Positions 54,727 through 64,000 of a DNA stretch of 64,000 nucleotides are shown one piece after another; within the stretch, counting starts at the first letter, position 1; every line of letters begins with the position of its first letter. The stretch lies in NCBI GenBank assembly GCA_037957365.1, contig JARHVA010001190.1, positions 3,478,001 to 3,542,000 of the forward strand, written 5' to 3'. Made by a program: the position numbers and the translations under genes. Origin of the DNA: Torreya grandis. Taxonomy: Eukaryota > Streptophyta > Pinopsida > Cupressales > Taxaceae. Under the pieces are notes generated by a model that saw only the letters and a program-made list of their open reading frames with translations, was not told the DNA's origin and searched no databases.

Positions 54727-56160
54727 TGCCCTGCTCTTCTTGACTGTCACCTAAGTTGGCTTGTATTCGAGTGGATCAGAATTGAACATGCTTCTGACAT
54801 ATGTGAACTCTACTTGTCCTTGGAAGCTTGTTGAATGTTGGTCCCTCATACTAGTGCTTATCACCAAGAAATTAATGGCTACTGGCTCATCACCATAAGC
54901 CCTTTGATCTGTACACTCCCTTTGCAATGCATCATGGTTTGACCCATTTCTTTTTGCCTCATTGCAGACTCTATCATACTCATCCTCTGCTTCCTCTTAA
55001 ACTTCTTAAAGAAGGGTGACTATTTTGATGTCTGAGATGGACTCACAAAATGATTGCTCATCCCACAGAACATCACCTCTTTATTTGAAGCTTTCTTCTT
55101 CAAGGCCTTCCTCCAGGAAGATAGACCTCTCTTTTTCCTCCTCAAAGATGATCAGGGTCTCTAGATGTTTAAAGGTACCCTCCTAATCCTCCTCCAACTC
55201 AAGCTCCTCAGTGTATTCATCCTCTTCATTGAAGCAACAAGGAAGTTCATCGAACAAAGGGGAAGAGAGCCCACCATGCTTTTGTTCCTCCTCATATTGC
55301 TAAAACATCTGCATGTATGTGTCACCTGAGTCTTCTTTATTTCTGATGATTCCTTCACAAAAAGCTTCGATGATGATTTCTTCTTCACTGTCACTCATGA
55401 TATACCCTTGAAAAACTATAGATTGGATCTTCTGCTCCTCACTCACCTCTTACAGAATAGGTTCCTCCTTGAGAAGGGGTGAAGTGGGAAAACCATGTGG
55501 AGGATGAGGCAGTCTTTGAGCTAGAATCAAATGATTTTCATCTTTCTATTTGGTCAGCACTTCACCAATATTAGGTGTGGCCTGATAGCTCTCTTGGAAG
55601 CGTGTAGATGGGGTGTGTTTAGACATATAGTGTGTCATTGGGTCTGAATTGTCCATCATACATTGGCTTAGGAATCTCAATTTAGATTCCAACTCTGTAA
55701 TTCTCCTGGCTAGATCTTCTTGGAAGAGCCTTTCTTAGAGATCATAGGAATCATGGGTAGGAGCAGCTTTATCTTTTTTAAGGTTTTGAGAAAAATCTTT
55801 CTTCTCCTCTTTCCTGCCTCATGATTCCACTATTTCCCCCCAGGTCAGGAGGTTGCCATCAAGGCAAAAGATCTTAGAATTGGAATTTGCCCTTTTGGTT
55901 GAAGGGAAACTAGGAGGGCTACTTGAGGGGATGCCATAAAAAGGCTGAGCTTGATCAAAATTATAGGAAGGACAACAAGGTCCATGATTTTGTACAGAGG
56001 GATTATACATACAAAGGTGATTTCTTAATGGCACCAAGCTACTTAACCAGCTAATTCAACTCAGAGTCACCATTAGTGTTGATGCAAAAGCCTCCAAAGG
56101 CTGGTCAATTGAAGAACACACCAAAAATTCTTCAACTCTTTGGACACAACTTGTCCTAGT
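54727..56160 (-). pseudogene. element D single ORF, acidic, unrecognised, broken
   Basis: One minus-strand frame runs almost from the primer site to near 54,727 (about 475 codons) with about a dozen stops but little or no frameshift. N-terminal third is Pro/Ser/Tyr-rich (CCPSYNFDQAQPFYGIPSS, PPSFPSTKRANSNSKIFCL). The middle has a helix-rich segment (FQEDLARRITELESKLRFL) that could form a coiled coil. The C-terminal half is very acidic (MSDSEEEIIIEAFCEGIIRN, FNEEDEYTEELELEED, FEEEKERSIFLEEGLEEESF). No Gag core, DSG, YxDD or DDE motif. Not recognised; it may be a divergent Gag-like or a captured protein. The persistence of one frame argues that it was once coding. Confidence 0.55.
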
Positions 56161-56161
56161 T

Positions 56162-56184
56162 GGTCCCACTGGGCATGCAAAAAA
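56162..56184 (-). other. element D primer-binding site (putative)
   Basis: The minus strand reads TTTTGCATGCCCAGTGGGAC directly after the 5' LTR; same as in A and B with few changes. Confidence 0.65.
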
Positions 56185-56185
56185 T

Positions 56186-57507
56186 TGTTGATGCAAAAGA
56201 TTGCACCCTTGGTAGGAAGCCGAGCTCCTGCCTTCTTCACGCAATAATGGAAACTCCCCTCTCACTTGTGGGACCAATGAAGCTAGAGGGGAGAGTCTCT
56301 AGATAAGGGCTAGCTCCCTCTGATGTATCATTTAGGCCCTAGTTTCTCCTTCTGCTAACAAAAAATGTAAAAAGGGGGGGGTGAAAAGAGAGAGAGAGTG
56401 AAAAGAGAGAGAGAGATGCTAAAAACAAAGCCTAAGCCTAAAAAAGAAAAGGTGATACACCAAAAAATGTGATCCACCCAGCCTGAATATACACTTTTCA
56501 CCAAAAGGAAGCACCTATACACTTCATCTAAAATGATAAAACCTTCTGCATCAGTGGGTCAGGGGTCCGTGGAGATACAGGGAGGAAATAACTACTAGAG
56601 GCATTTTGGGACACACTGTAGTAACCTATCCACTTCACCTATACTTCTCTAGGGACACTTCTGATAGACTTGTAAAAGGAAACTCAAAAATGCCCCAGAC
56701 ATGCTACAATCATTCTACAAAAGCATTAAGAAAATGACTTAACATAGAATCAAATGCATAGACACATACTAAAGATGCAAAACTCAGAATGGAGGTAAAA
56801 ATGCTAAGTTATGATTCAAGGTAAAATTTTGGTAGAGCTCTGCCTTACAAGCCTGAGAGATTTTTGGGCAGAGTTTTGCCTTAAGGCTGAGAGTGGATTC
56901 CTTCTCAAAAAAGAAGTTTAAAATTTATAGAAAGAGGAAGAGAATTTGGTGCTTCCTGGGAAAGATTTTGGTGCTCATTTTCAAGTGGCCCATATGCGCT
57001 GAACACATGGAGAAGAGGAAGATCACTTTTATTGATGTCATTTATCAGAAAAGGCCTACTAGAACCATGCTTCACAATCACCCAAATTGACTTTGGCATT
57101 CAAACATTAATGTAAGAACATGGCCGTGCCTCTTTTCTATAAACAGACTATGGTTTGTCCCCTCATCAATGCCAACTGTAGAAAATAGGTCGCACCGCTC
57201 ATCTGCAATAACTCACCTTCCCTTCACCACTTGAATGCTTTGTCATTTCTGCTCCTTATCCTCTTCTTACTCTTTCAGCCCTCAGGGTGATCTTATGGTA
57301 GGTCGCTACATTCCTCGAGCTCCTTTTCATGATTGGCGCTCAAAAAGTTCAAAACAAATGGATACTTCACTACGTTAAAATTGGCATTCACGTAGCTATC
57401 ACCCTTGGACTCTCCTTCGGCTTTCTGCTTTGCCAAATGAAATGGCCTAGAATGGCAGGGATAGAAGGGGACCAATTTTTGGCCTGTTGGGCAAAAAACG
57501 GTCAACA
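56186..57507 (-). repeat. element D 5' LTR
   Basis: 1,322 bp; 18 bp longer than the 3' LTR because the GTGAAAAGAGAGAGAGA segment near 56,385 is duplicated in tandem. Confidence 0.9.
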
Positions 57508-57512
57508 CTAAG

Positions 57513-58955
57513 CCTCAAGGATATTGTAGATAACTAAGTGTGTATAGTGTAATATTGCTTGAATTGGAAATCTTCCTTACATCACCCATTATTGGCTAGA
57601 CAACCACTTATCCTATCAAATCACTACTCCTATACCTAGGATGCATAATGAAAACCATTATACTAGTTTATACCTTATATGCTTTACTATGGAAGGGTTA
57701 AAAGAATGGTAAAACCCCTATTTTAGAGACTTTAAGGTAAGGTGTCCCTTAAGTCACTTCCTTCACATATGAACATGATTCTCAAGTCTGCCTACGACCT
57801 TTGGACCCCACCATGATTTCTATGGTACTATTTAATTCTTCAATACCTTAAGGAAAGTTCAAATAAGTTTAAAACACCTAACATCGAATGCTCACTCCTT
57901 TATGGACCACCTTTAGGTTCACATTAACAGTAGACAAGATAAAACTTATTTATCTACACCTCATGATATTTATTATTACATTTAAATATCTTCATCATAT
58001 TTGCATGGTTGTGCAAGGTTATCTATCACCTGACCATGTATGATAGACATGCAAAATGTTGATTGTGTTAATATGCTCCTTGACTATGATCTTCATGTGA
58101 AACATTTTAAAACTAATATTTGGAAGGATAGGTGGTCATTATGACATAAGAGGCACGAAAAATAACATGTAACCTTTTATTGAATCCCCTACAATAAAAA
58201 ATACCCTTTGTAATTGATGAAACACTGACTGTGCAACTCCAATGGTGACCTCAACTAGTAACATAAGATGTTTGGATCATCAATTCACTTCCACACATGT
58301 AAAAAAGGCTAGAAACCATGAGATAATAATGTCCAAACTCTCCAAAATCATGTACAATACTTGGTTTATATGGATTAACTTAAATAGAGAGGAAACCTAC
58401 AGGGTATGAGAATGAGCAATCATAAAAAGGCAAAGGACTTCTAAGTAATGGTTCATAGAGAATAAGTGACCAATCCTACAAATCCTACTATGTATTTAAG
58501 TTTGACAAGGAGTAATATGATCCTAAAATAAAATTTGACCTAACTTAACTCTAGTTGATTGTACCATCAGAAAATTGATTGATCTTTCTAGCATGCAAAG
58601 AAGAGTGATGGAGGGGCATAATGGTTTTAGGCCATTTTTAAGTGTTTCAAAGCCAACCAAGTGTATAAGTGATTTTAGGGGAGTTGAAGATTAATTTTAT
58701 AAGCCTTTCACATGTGCCACACTCCACAAATTATACAACTACCCAAACTTCCTCTTTTTCAACTATTTTCTTGCTCTGATGTATAAAAATGCATTTTGTC
58801 AGTTATGAAATAGTATGTCTAACTTATATTGATACATGGGACATTTAAATACACTTAGAACACATGCATAACTAGGAAAACCATATAATGTTCATTAAAT
58901 GGCCTAAATATGACCTTAAATGATAAAAAATGACATAAGGGACTAAAGATTAATA
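57513..58955. other. intergenic DNA
   Basis: No gene recognised. It may include further decayed pol sequence of the fossil element to its right, but I cannot read domains. Confidence 0.4.
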
Positions 58956-58959
58956 TAAC

Positions 58960-60300
58960 AAAGCTAATGACACATCAAATAACATTGATAAGACCATGAT
59001 ACACCTTATTAGACCCTAATAGACCCCTATATAATTTTTTTACTATAGGGGGTTGACATATTTTGACTTGTGGTCAAAATAGTCAATAGGTAGCTTGGTT
59101 CAAAGGATAAAAATTAAACATAAATCCCTTGTATAATTTTCTAATTCTGAGAATATTTGAATCAGATGCAAAGTTATTTGGTATTTCCCATTCCTATATG
59201 ACTTGAATCTTGGTCAGGTTCACACCTGCACTCCTTGTGTGTGTAATGTATCCCAAATATTTTATCTCTTACATGAAAAATGAACATTTATTCATGTTAT
59301 AATAAAAATGTGTTTTTACAAAATATGAAACACTAGTTAAGCATGGTGTAGATGTTCATCCCATGTTTTCTAAAGATTAATATGTCATTAAGGTAGATTA
59401 AAAAAATGACATAGGTAAAGGACCTGAGGATGTAATTCAACATCTCAATAAATGAATTCACTACATGAGTTAACCTAAAAGGCATAAACAACTAGTTAAT
59501 CAATCTTTCCTTTATTTTAAGTCTATATTCCAAATGTCTAGAGGTTCAACATGAATATGATGATACCCAAACATAAGATTAATTTTGGAAAAAACTTATA
59601 CACCATGGATATGGAAAAAAATGCCTTAATATTTAGATGAGGATAATAGTTATTCATGTTATTCTTTTAAATTGTTTTTAATTGATTCACAACTTTGGCA
59701 CAAACACAATTAGGCTTCTTCAAGGAAATGATTTGGGCATGATGTATCCATTATCCATGATTTCATGGATCTAACACTTGATATATTAATTATCTAGAAA
59801 TGATATGTTGTATAAAGAGGTTTGAGGTAGAGGTAGTTAAGGGATCAAATTAATAGTATTATTTAGTGTACAATATATAAGAACTTATTTAGGTGACTGA
59901 AAGATATCCTTGTATTCATCTATTTTATGGTTCAATTATTTTGTATTTGTTATTGTTGGATAAACCATAGTATGATATGGTGCCATAAGGATGTTATTAC
60001 ATTTACTTCTTACCATCAAGAGTATACCTCTTACTATAACTAACAAGATTCTTTTACTTTCATGCACTAATGAATGAAATCTTATAAACTAACTATGATA
60101 TATGGTATTTCAGATCATGAAAATCTATCACAAAATTTCAAGGATTTACTACATGTCAATGATAAATATATAGTTTACCACATGTAAAACATTACATGCC
60201 TTTAAGGGTGAGATGTCACAAAGGATTTCATCTTGAAAACATTTGATTTTTTACACCAAGTGACACTACCAAGAGATCCATTTCTCAAGGTCTACATTAG
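58960..60300 (-). pseudogene. fossil Ty3/gypsy protease-RT-RNase H region
   Basis: Heavily decayed, recognisable only across frames. In minus-strand order: FQDEILCDISPLKACNVL (end of the protease region), EYKDIFQSPK (pre-RT linker, usual EYKDIFSSP), GYHHIHVEPLDIWNID, INWLVMPFRLTHV, YLNDILIFRKH (catalytic box, second Asp position partly lost), NMNKCSFFM, EIKYLGYITHTR, and the RT to RNase H connection IQVI-stop-EWEIP with KLYKGFMFNFYP. No LTR or TSD was found for it. Much older than the other elements in the window. Confidence 0.7.
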
Positions 60301-60960
60301 ACCATACACTAGCGTATGGTTATGGATGATGTATCAATTTCAAGTTCAATTTTTTAAGATATGCTTTAGGAGAAATTAAATGCTTCTAACTTCCATTGGA
60401 AATGATGAAGTGTATTGGCTCACCATTGATCTACATTTGCTAATGAAACAATATTTATAATTCATATAATTTCTTATTGGGGGAAGTAGATCGACTATAT
60501 CATTGGGTTCATAATATATTTTCTACATTCCTTTTTATAGTGCTAGATAACTTGTACCCACTTATCAATATGTGCAAGTAGAGAGATTATAGTGTGACAC
60601 TCTTCATTGGATTAAATATTAAAGTTTTGAATTAAGCACCACTTTCCAATCTCAAACTACTTGTTCTAATTATTTGAAAATTATTTTCCACTCTCTGGTA
60701 TGATGACTCAATTAATAGACATACAAATAAAAGGCCTTCACTGTAATTATTCAAATCATAAAATTTACTCATATGGAAAGAAATTGATTGGTTTCAGGAA
60801 ATCACATAGCTTGGTGATCCTTATATTTACTACCCATTTTTGGTCATATGGTGGTTTTACTTGCTTCTCTTTTTCTGGCAGATCATTAATTGTGAATTAC
60901 ATCATTTATAATAGGCCCATATTTTTTCATAGGTGATATTCAACCCCAAAAAAATAAAAC
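60301..60960. other. intergenic DNA
   Basis: No gene seen. The 78-codon frame at 60,700-60,936 has no recognisable domain. Confidence 0.4.
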
Positions 60961-60974
60961 CATCAAGATATTAG

Positions 60975-61635
60975 ATGGAGAGATTAAGGATAAAGAGGGA
61001 TGAGGAGGAATTGAGTAGAGATGCTGAGGGAGTCAATGGGGATGATAAGGGATGGTGAGGGTTAATGAGGGAGTGATGAGGGAAGATGAGGGACTAACTA
61101 GGGATGATGTGGGATGGTGAGGGTTATTGAGTGAGTGATTAAGGGTGATGAGGGATGAGGAAGGAGTGATTAGAGATGATGAGGTGTGATAAAGCATTGA
61201 TTAGAGATGATGGGGGGTGGTGAGGGTCAATGCGGGAGTGATTAGGGATGATAAGGTCTGAGTGATTATAAATGATGAAGAATGGTGAAGGTCAATAAGG
61301 GAGTGATTAGGGATTATGAGGGATGAGGAGGGAGTGATTGGAGATGATGAAGCAATGATAAGGGATGATGAGAAAGTGATTAGGGATGATGAGGGATAGT
61401 GAGAGCTAATGAAGGAGTGATTAGGGATGATGGAGTGATTAAATATGATGAATGATGGTGAGGGTAAATGAGGGAGTGATGAGGGATGATGAGGTATAAG
61501 GATTGAGTGATTAGAGATGATAAGGGATAGTGAGGGTCAATGAGAGAGTGATTAGTGACAATGAGGAATGATGAGAGAGTGATTAGGGGTGATGAAGCAT
61601 GAGTAGGAAGTGATAAGGGATGAGGGAAGGATAAT
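60975..61635. repeat. purine-rich degenerate minisatellite
   Basis: Units such as GGGATGATGAGGGATGGTGA and GGTCAATGAGGGAGTGATTA, about 20-45 bp, irregular; almost no C on this strand. Inverted counterpart of 49,409-49,975. Confidence 0.85.
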
Positions 61636-62094
61636 AAATAAGTGAAATTAACATAAAGTGGTCATTTTATGTGTGCAAGTAATCAATGTGACCTATAAAA
61701 CCATAATCACACCCCTTTGCATCAATTTCAAAGTGAGTGGTTTGCAAACTTCAATTTTAAAAATACTAGGAATCTTATAAATGTCAAGAATCAATTTAGA
61801 AGGCACAAAAACCTAAAAAGTGACTATATGTTTACCAAAAATGACATCAATTACAAAATTTATGCCCTAAAATCCCTAGGTTAAATAATTAGACCCTAAA
61901 AATACCTAAGTACTAACAAGATAAGATTTTGAAAAACTATTTTATACATCATAAGGCGTGTAGCTATAAGACCAACTCTATCATATGCAAAATGACCCTA
62001 ATTTCTTATATTTACTAGAATAAATTTAAAATATAAGGAAATAAATGTAACAATATAAATGTAAACTTATACTTAAATATAATCTTTCGGTCAA

Positions 62095-62315
62095 GATTGG
62101 GTTCATGTGCATGTTCACATGCTTTTATGTGCAAAATAATAGGAATGCGATCACATTATTACTTTTATAATAATGTGATCATGTTATCTATTAACAAAGA
62201 TTCACTCCATGTACATGTTCACATGCTTTAATGTGCAAAACAATAGGAACATAATCATGTTATTATTTTTTTAAAAATGTGATTTCATTATGTATTAACA
62301 TGATCATGTTATGGC
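62095..62315. repeat. about 110-bp tandem duplication with TGTGATCATGTTA motifs
   Basis: Two copies of CATGTTCACATGCTTT to AATGTGATCATGTTAT-like ends, starting near 62,095 and 62,206. The motif recurs twice more by 62,400. Confidence 0.65.
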
Positions 62316-62708
62316 TTGGTAATTTCTAAGCCTTAATTTAAATAATTCAATCACATTTTGTCAATAATGTGATCATGTTATTTAATAGTGTGATCATGTT
62401 ATAGAAAATGTCCACATAATTGTCCCACAACTCTGTGCACTTACCTATATGGGTTGAGCTAACCCAAACCACCTCTTATTGAGTGGTTGAGTGTTATATA
62501 CGTATATAATATTTGAAGAGGGATCAAACTACATGTAGTTTTTCCTAGTTATGTGTATGTGTGCAATAATGATCCTTTAATATGGATGTAACTAGTGACC
62601 AAGATTTTGAAACTTAAAATTTTAAAATTTTACTTGGGTTAGGTTATTTAGGCTTGGATATGGCCTGAACCTTATGACTAATTTATAATTTGAGAGATTT
62701 AGAGTAGT

Positions 62709-63215
62709 CCTTAATGTGCAAGTGATATAATATGATTTTTTAGTACTTTCTTGATGATTTGTAGATAGGGAATAGGCTTAGACCTATTATGTATAAATAA
62801 ATGACTCTTTTGGTAACTTCTCATTCCACCAACATGTGAAATGTATGGGATAACCCATGAAGATGATTTAAATTTAGAAAATTACCATTTTTTGGTGCAT
62901 GGTCACATTTGGCATAAATTGATGGTTTCAAAAATATGGAGTTGTCTGAGTATGACCAGAGGCATCCAAAAAAATAAAAATAGTGATGTGATGATTAGGA
63001 GACATATTGATTATTATTATATATAGATTAGGCATAGACAAGATAATAAAATTCATGTAGGTGATTAATAGAAAATCAAGAATGCCAGGCCCAAGAAGGG
63101 AATTGGATAAGAGATAAATATGAATAAATGCTATATGTGTATGCACAAGTCATGTAAGGTAAAGATAAGTTAAGAATGTCATTTTAAAGTGTTTAATATC
63201 ATATTTTATCATCTA
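62709..63215 (+). repeat. diverged direct repeat, copy 2
   Basis: Matches 45,685-46,200 in the same orientation. Contains TGTATAAATAAATGAC and AAGTCATGTAAGGTAAAG at corresponding places. Confidence 0.65.
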
Positions 63216-64000
63216 TAAATATGTGTGTGATTGATCAAATCTTTACATAATGACATATCTAATCATATTATCATAAATTATTTACATGCTTACATTTTTA
63301 TATATAATATGATATGTATAATTTTTTATTTTGAGATGAATGATTTACAGGTTGATTCCCTCACCTCAAAATGTAGGTATCCTAGTGGGATCATCATAGA
63401 GATGCAAGCCTTGATACACATATATTTTATATAAATTTGGATTAAATATATGATTTAGATGAGACAAATTGAATAGATTGAGATTCAAGTTGGGATATAT
63501 TTATAGATTGACATATAAGTGAGGTGTATGTGGGGAATTTTATATGAATATTAGGAACATTTGATAGATTATATGACATGACAAGACACATTACATGGAT
63601 TAGAGTTATCATATTTGTTGGTGTAATAAGGTTATTATATCAATCAAATTATTAGATTTATCATATTTATCATATTAGGTAAAGTATCATATTGAGTATA
63701 TTTATATATAAAGTATGATAATCTATATCACTTTTGAGATACATGTTTCAAAGAATTTTAGCTTATATTATAAGAAATGAAGAAGAAAGAAAATAGATAT
63801 GGGTATGGTAGAAAAATCTACTGGTTGTGTGCTCATTGATTAGATGATTGTAGAGAGATCCTTTTTGGTTTGGGAAGAATTACCTACAGATAAGAAAGAA
63901 CTAAAGCAAATGGTTGGTTAGATAGATAGTTGGGTGGATTGCTTAACACTAGCTAGATCTAAGAATCCAGAGCTTCCTCAAGGGCTATCAATCCACACTT
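63216..64000. other. AT-rich intergenic DNA
   Basis: No gene or element end seen up to the window edge. Confidence 0.4.

Larger units (their letters stand above)
53066..57507 (-). mobile_element. non-autonomous Tat-like retrotransposon D
   Basis: 4,442 bp with TSD CTAAG at 53,061-53,065 and 57,508-57,512. LTRs of about 1.3 kb (5' at 57,507-56,186, 3' at 54,369-53,066) begin TGTTGACC on the minus strand, as in B. They share with B the inner block GGGAGCTAGACC/GAGAGTCTCT and AGGAGCTCGGC. The primer-binding region and the 19-nt pre-LTR motif are also those of B. The 1.8-kb interior encodes no gag-pol domain, only one unrecognised decayed ORF. It resembles LARD or TR-GAG type non-autonomous elements and would have depended on an autonomous Tat element. 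Confidence 0.9.
60965..62420 (-). repeat. right copy of the inverted repeat block
   Basis: Reverse complement of 48,826-49,975: purine-rich minisatellite, then AAGTGAAATTAACATAAAG, AAATGACCCTAATTTCTTAT, GTTCACATGCTTTTATGTGC and repeated AATGTGATCATGTTAT. Slightly longer because the outer part (62,095-62,315) is duplicated in tandem. Confidence 0.8.

Noticed and set aside
53263..56410. GA runs in element D LTRs as separate microsatellite loci
   Set aside because: They are part of the LTR and present in both copies; only the 18-bp extra copy is new.
48826..62420. Inverted blocks as proven terminal inverted repeats of one DNA transposon
   Set aside because: No transposase, no clear terminal bases and no TSD were found. 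Kept only as a hypothesis.

Overview
The window is AT-rich plant nuclear DNA made almost entirely of old, mutually nested retrotransposons. I see no intact host gene and no rRNA, tRNA or CRISPR feature. The long Ty3/gypsy Tat-like elements, the initiator-tRNA-Met-primed elements, the long-decayed copies (about 6 to 13 percent mismatch between LTR pairs, counted by hand) and the near absence of genes fit a large, slowly purged plant genome such as a gymnosperm. The species assignment is inference.

Layout. 1-5.8 kb: AT-rich DNA with degenerate tandem repeats, a LINE ORF1-like remnant (DUF4283-like region plus CCHC knuckle), a minus-strand LTR-retrotransposon leader remnant and an (AT)n microsatellite. 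5,794-42,912: one Ty1/copia element on the minus strand, bounded by 208/209-bp LTRs and the target-site duplication (TSD) GAAAG, stretched to 37 kb by other elements inside it. These are (i) Tat-like gypsy element A (10,076-36,247) and (ii) a chromodomain-bearing gypsy element (36,544-42,162, TSD ATACT). Element A is itself interrupted by a 1.2-kb LTR-like insertion S1 (17,982-19,176, TSD GGATA) in its integrase, by a second complete Tat-like element B (20,677-32,293, TSD TTTAC) in its 3' LTR, and by LTR-like insertion S2 (34,127-35,207, TSD TATTT) in the same LTR.

42.9-64 kb: mostly non-coding. It holds a gag-like knuckle fragment, a diverged pair of direct repeats (about 45.7 and 62.7 kb), a pair of inverted 1.2-1.4-kb blocks carrying a degenerate minisatellite (about 49 and 61 kb), a heavily decayed minus-strand gypsy pol (59-60.3 kb), and element D (53,066-57,507, TSD CTAAG). 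D has the LTR type, primer-binding site and pre-LTR motif of B but encodes a single unrecognised acidic ORF instead of gag-pol.

How the parts relate. A and B encode gag, protease, an extra RNase H placed between protease and RT, RT, a degenerate native RNase H and integrase. D looks like a non-autonomous relative that would have relied on B-like proteins. The copia element carries, between its primer-binding site and gag, an exon-like reading frame ending at a consensus splice donor, possibly a captured host fragment. All coding regions are broken by stops and frameshifts and none is expected to make a functional protein.
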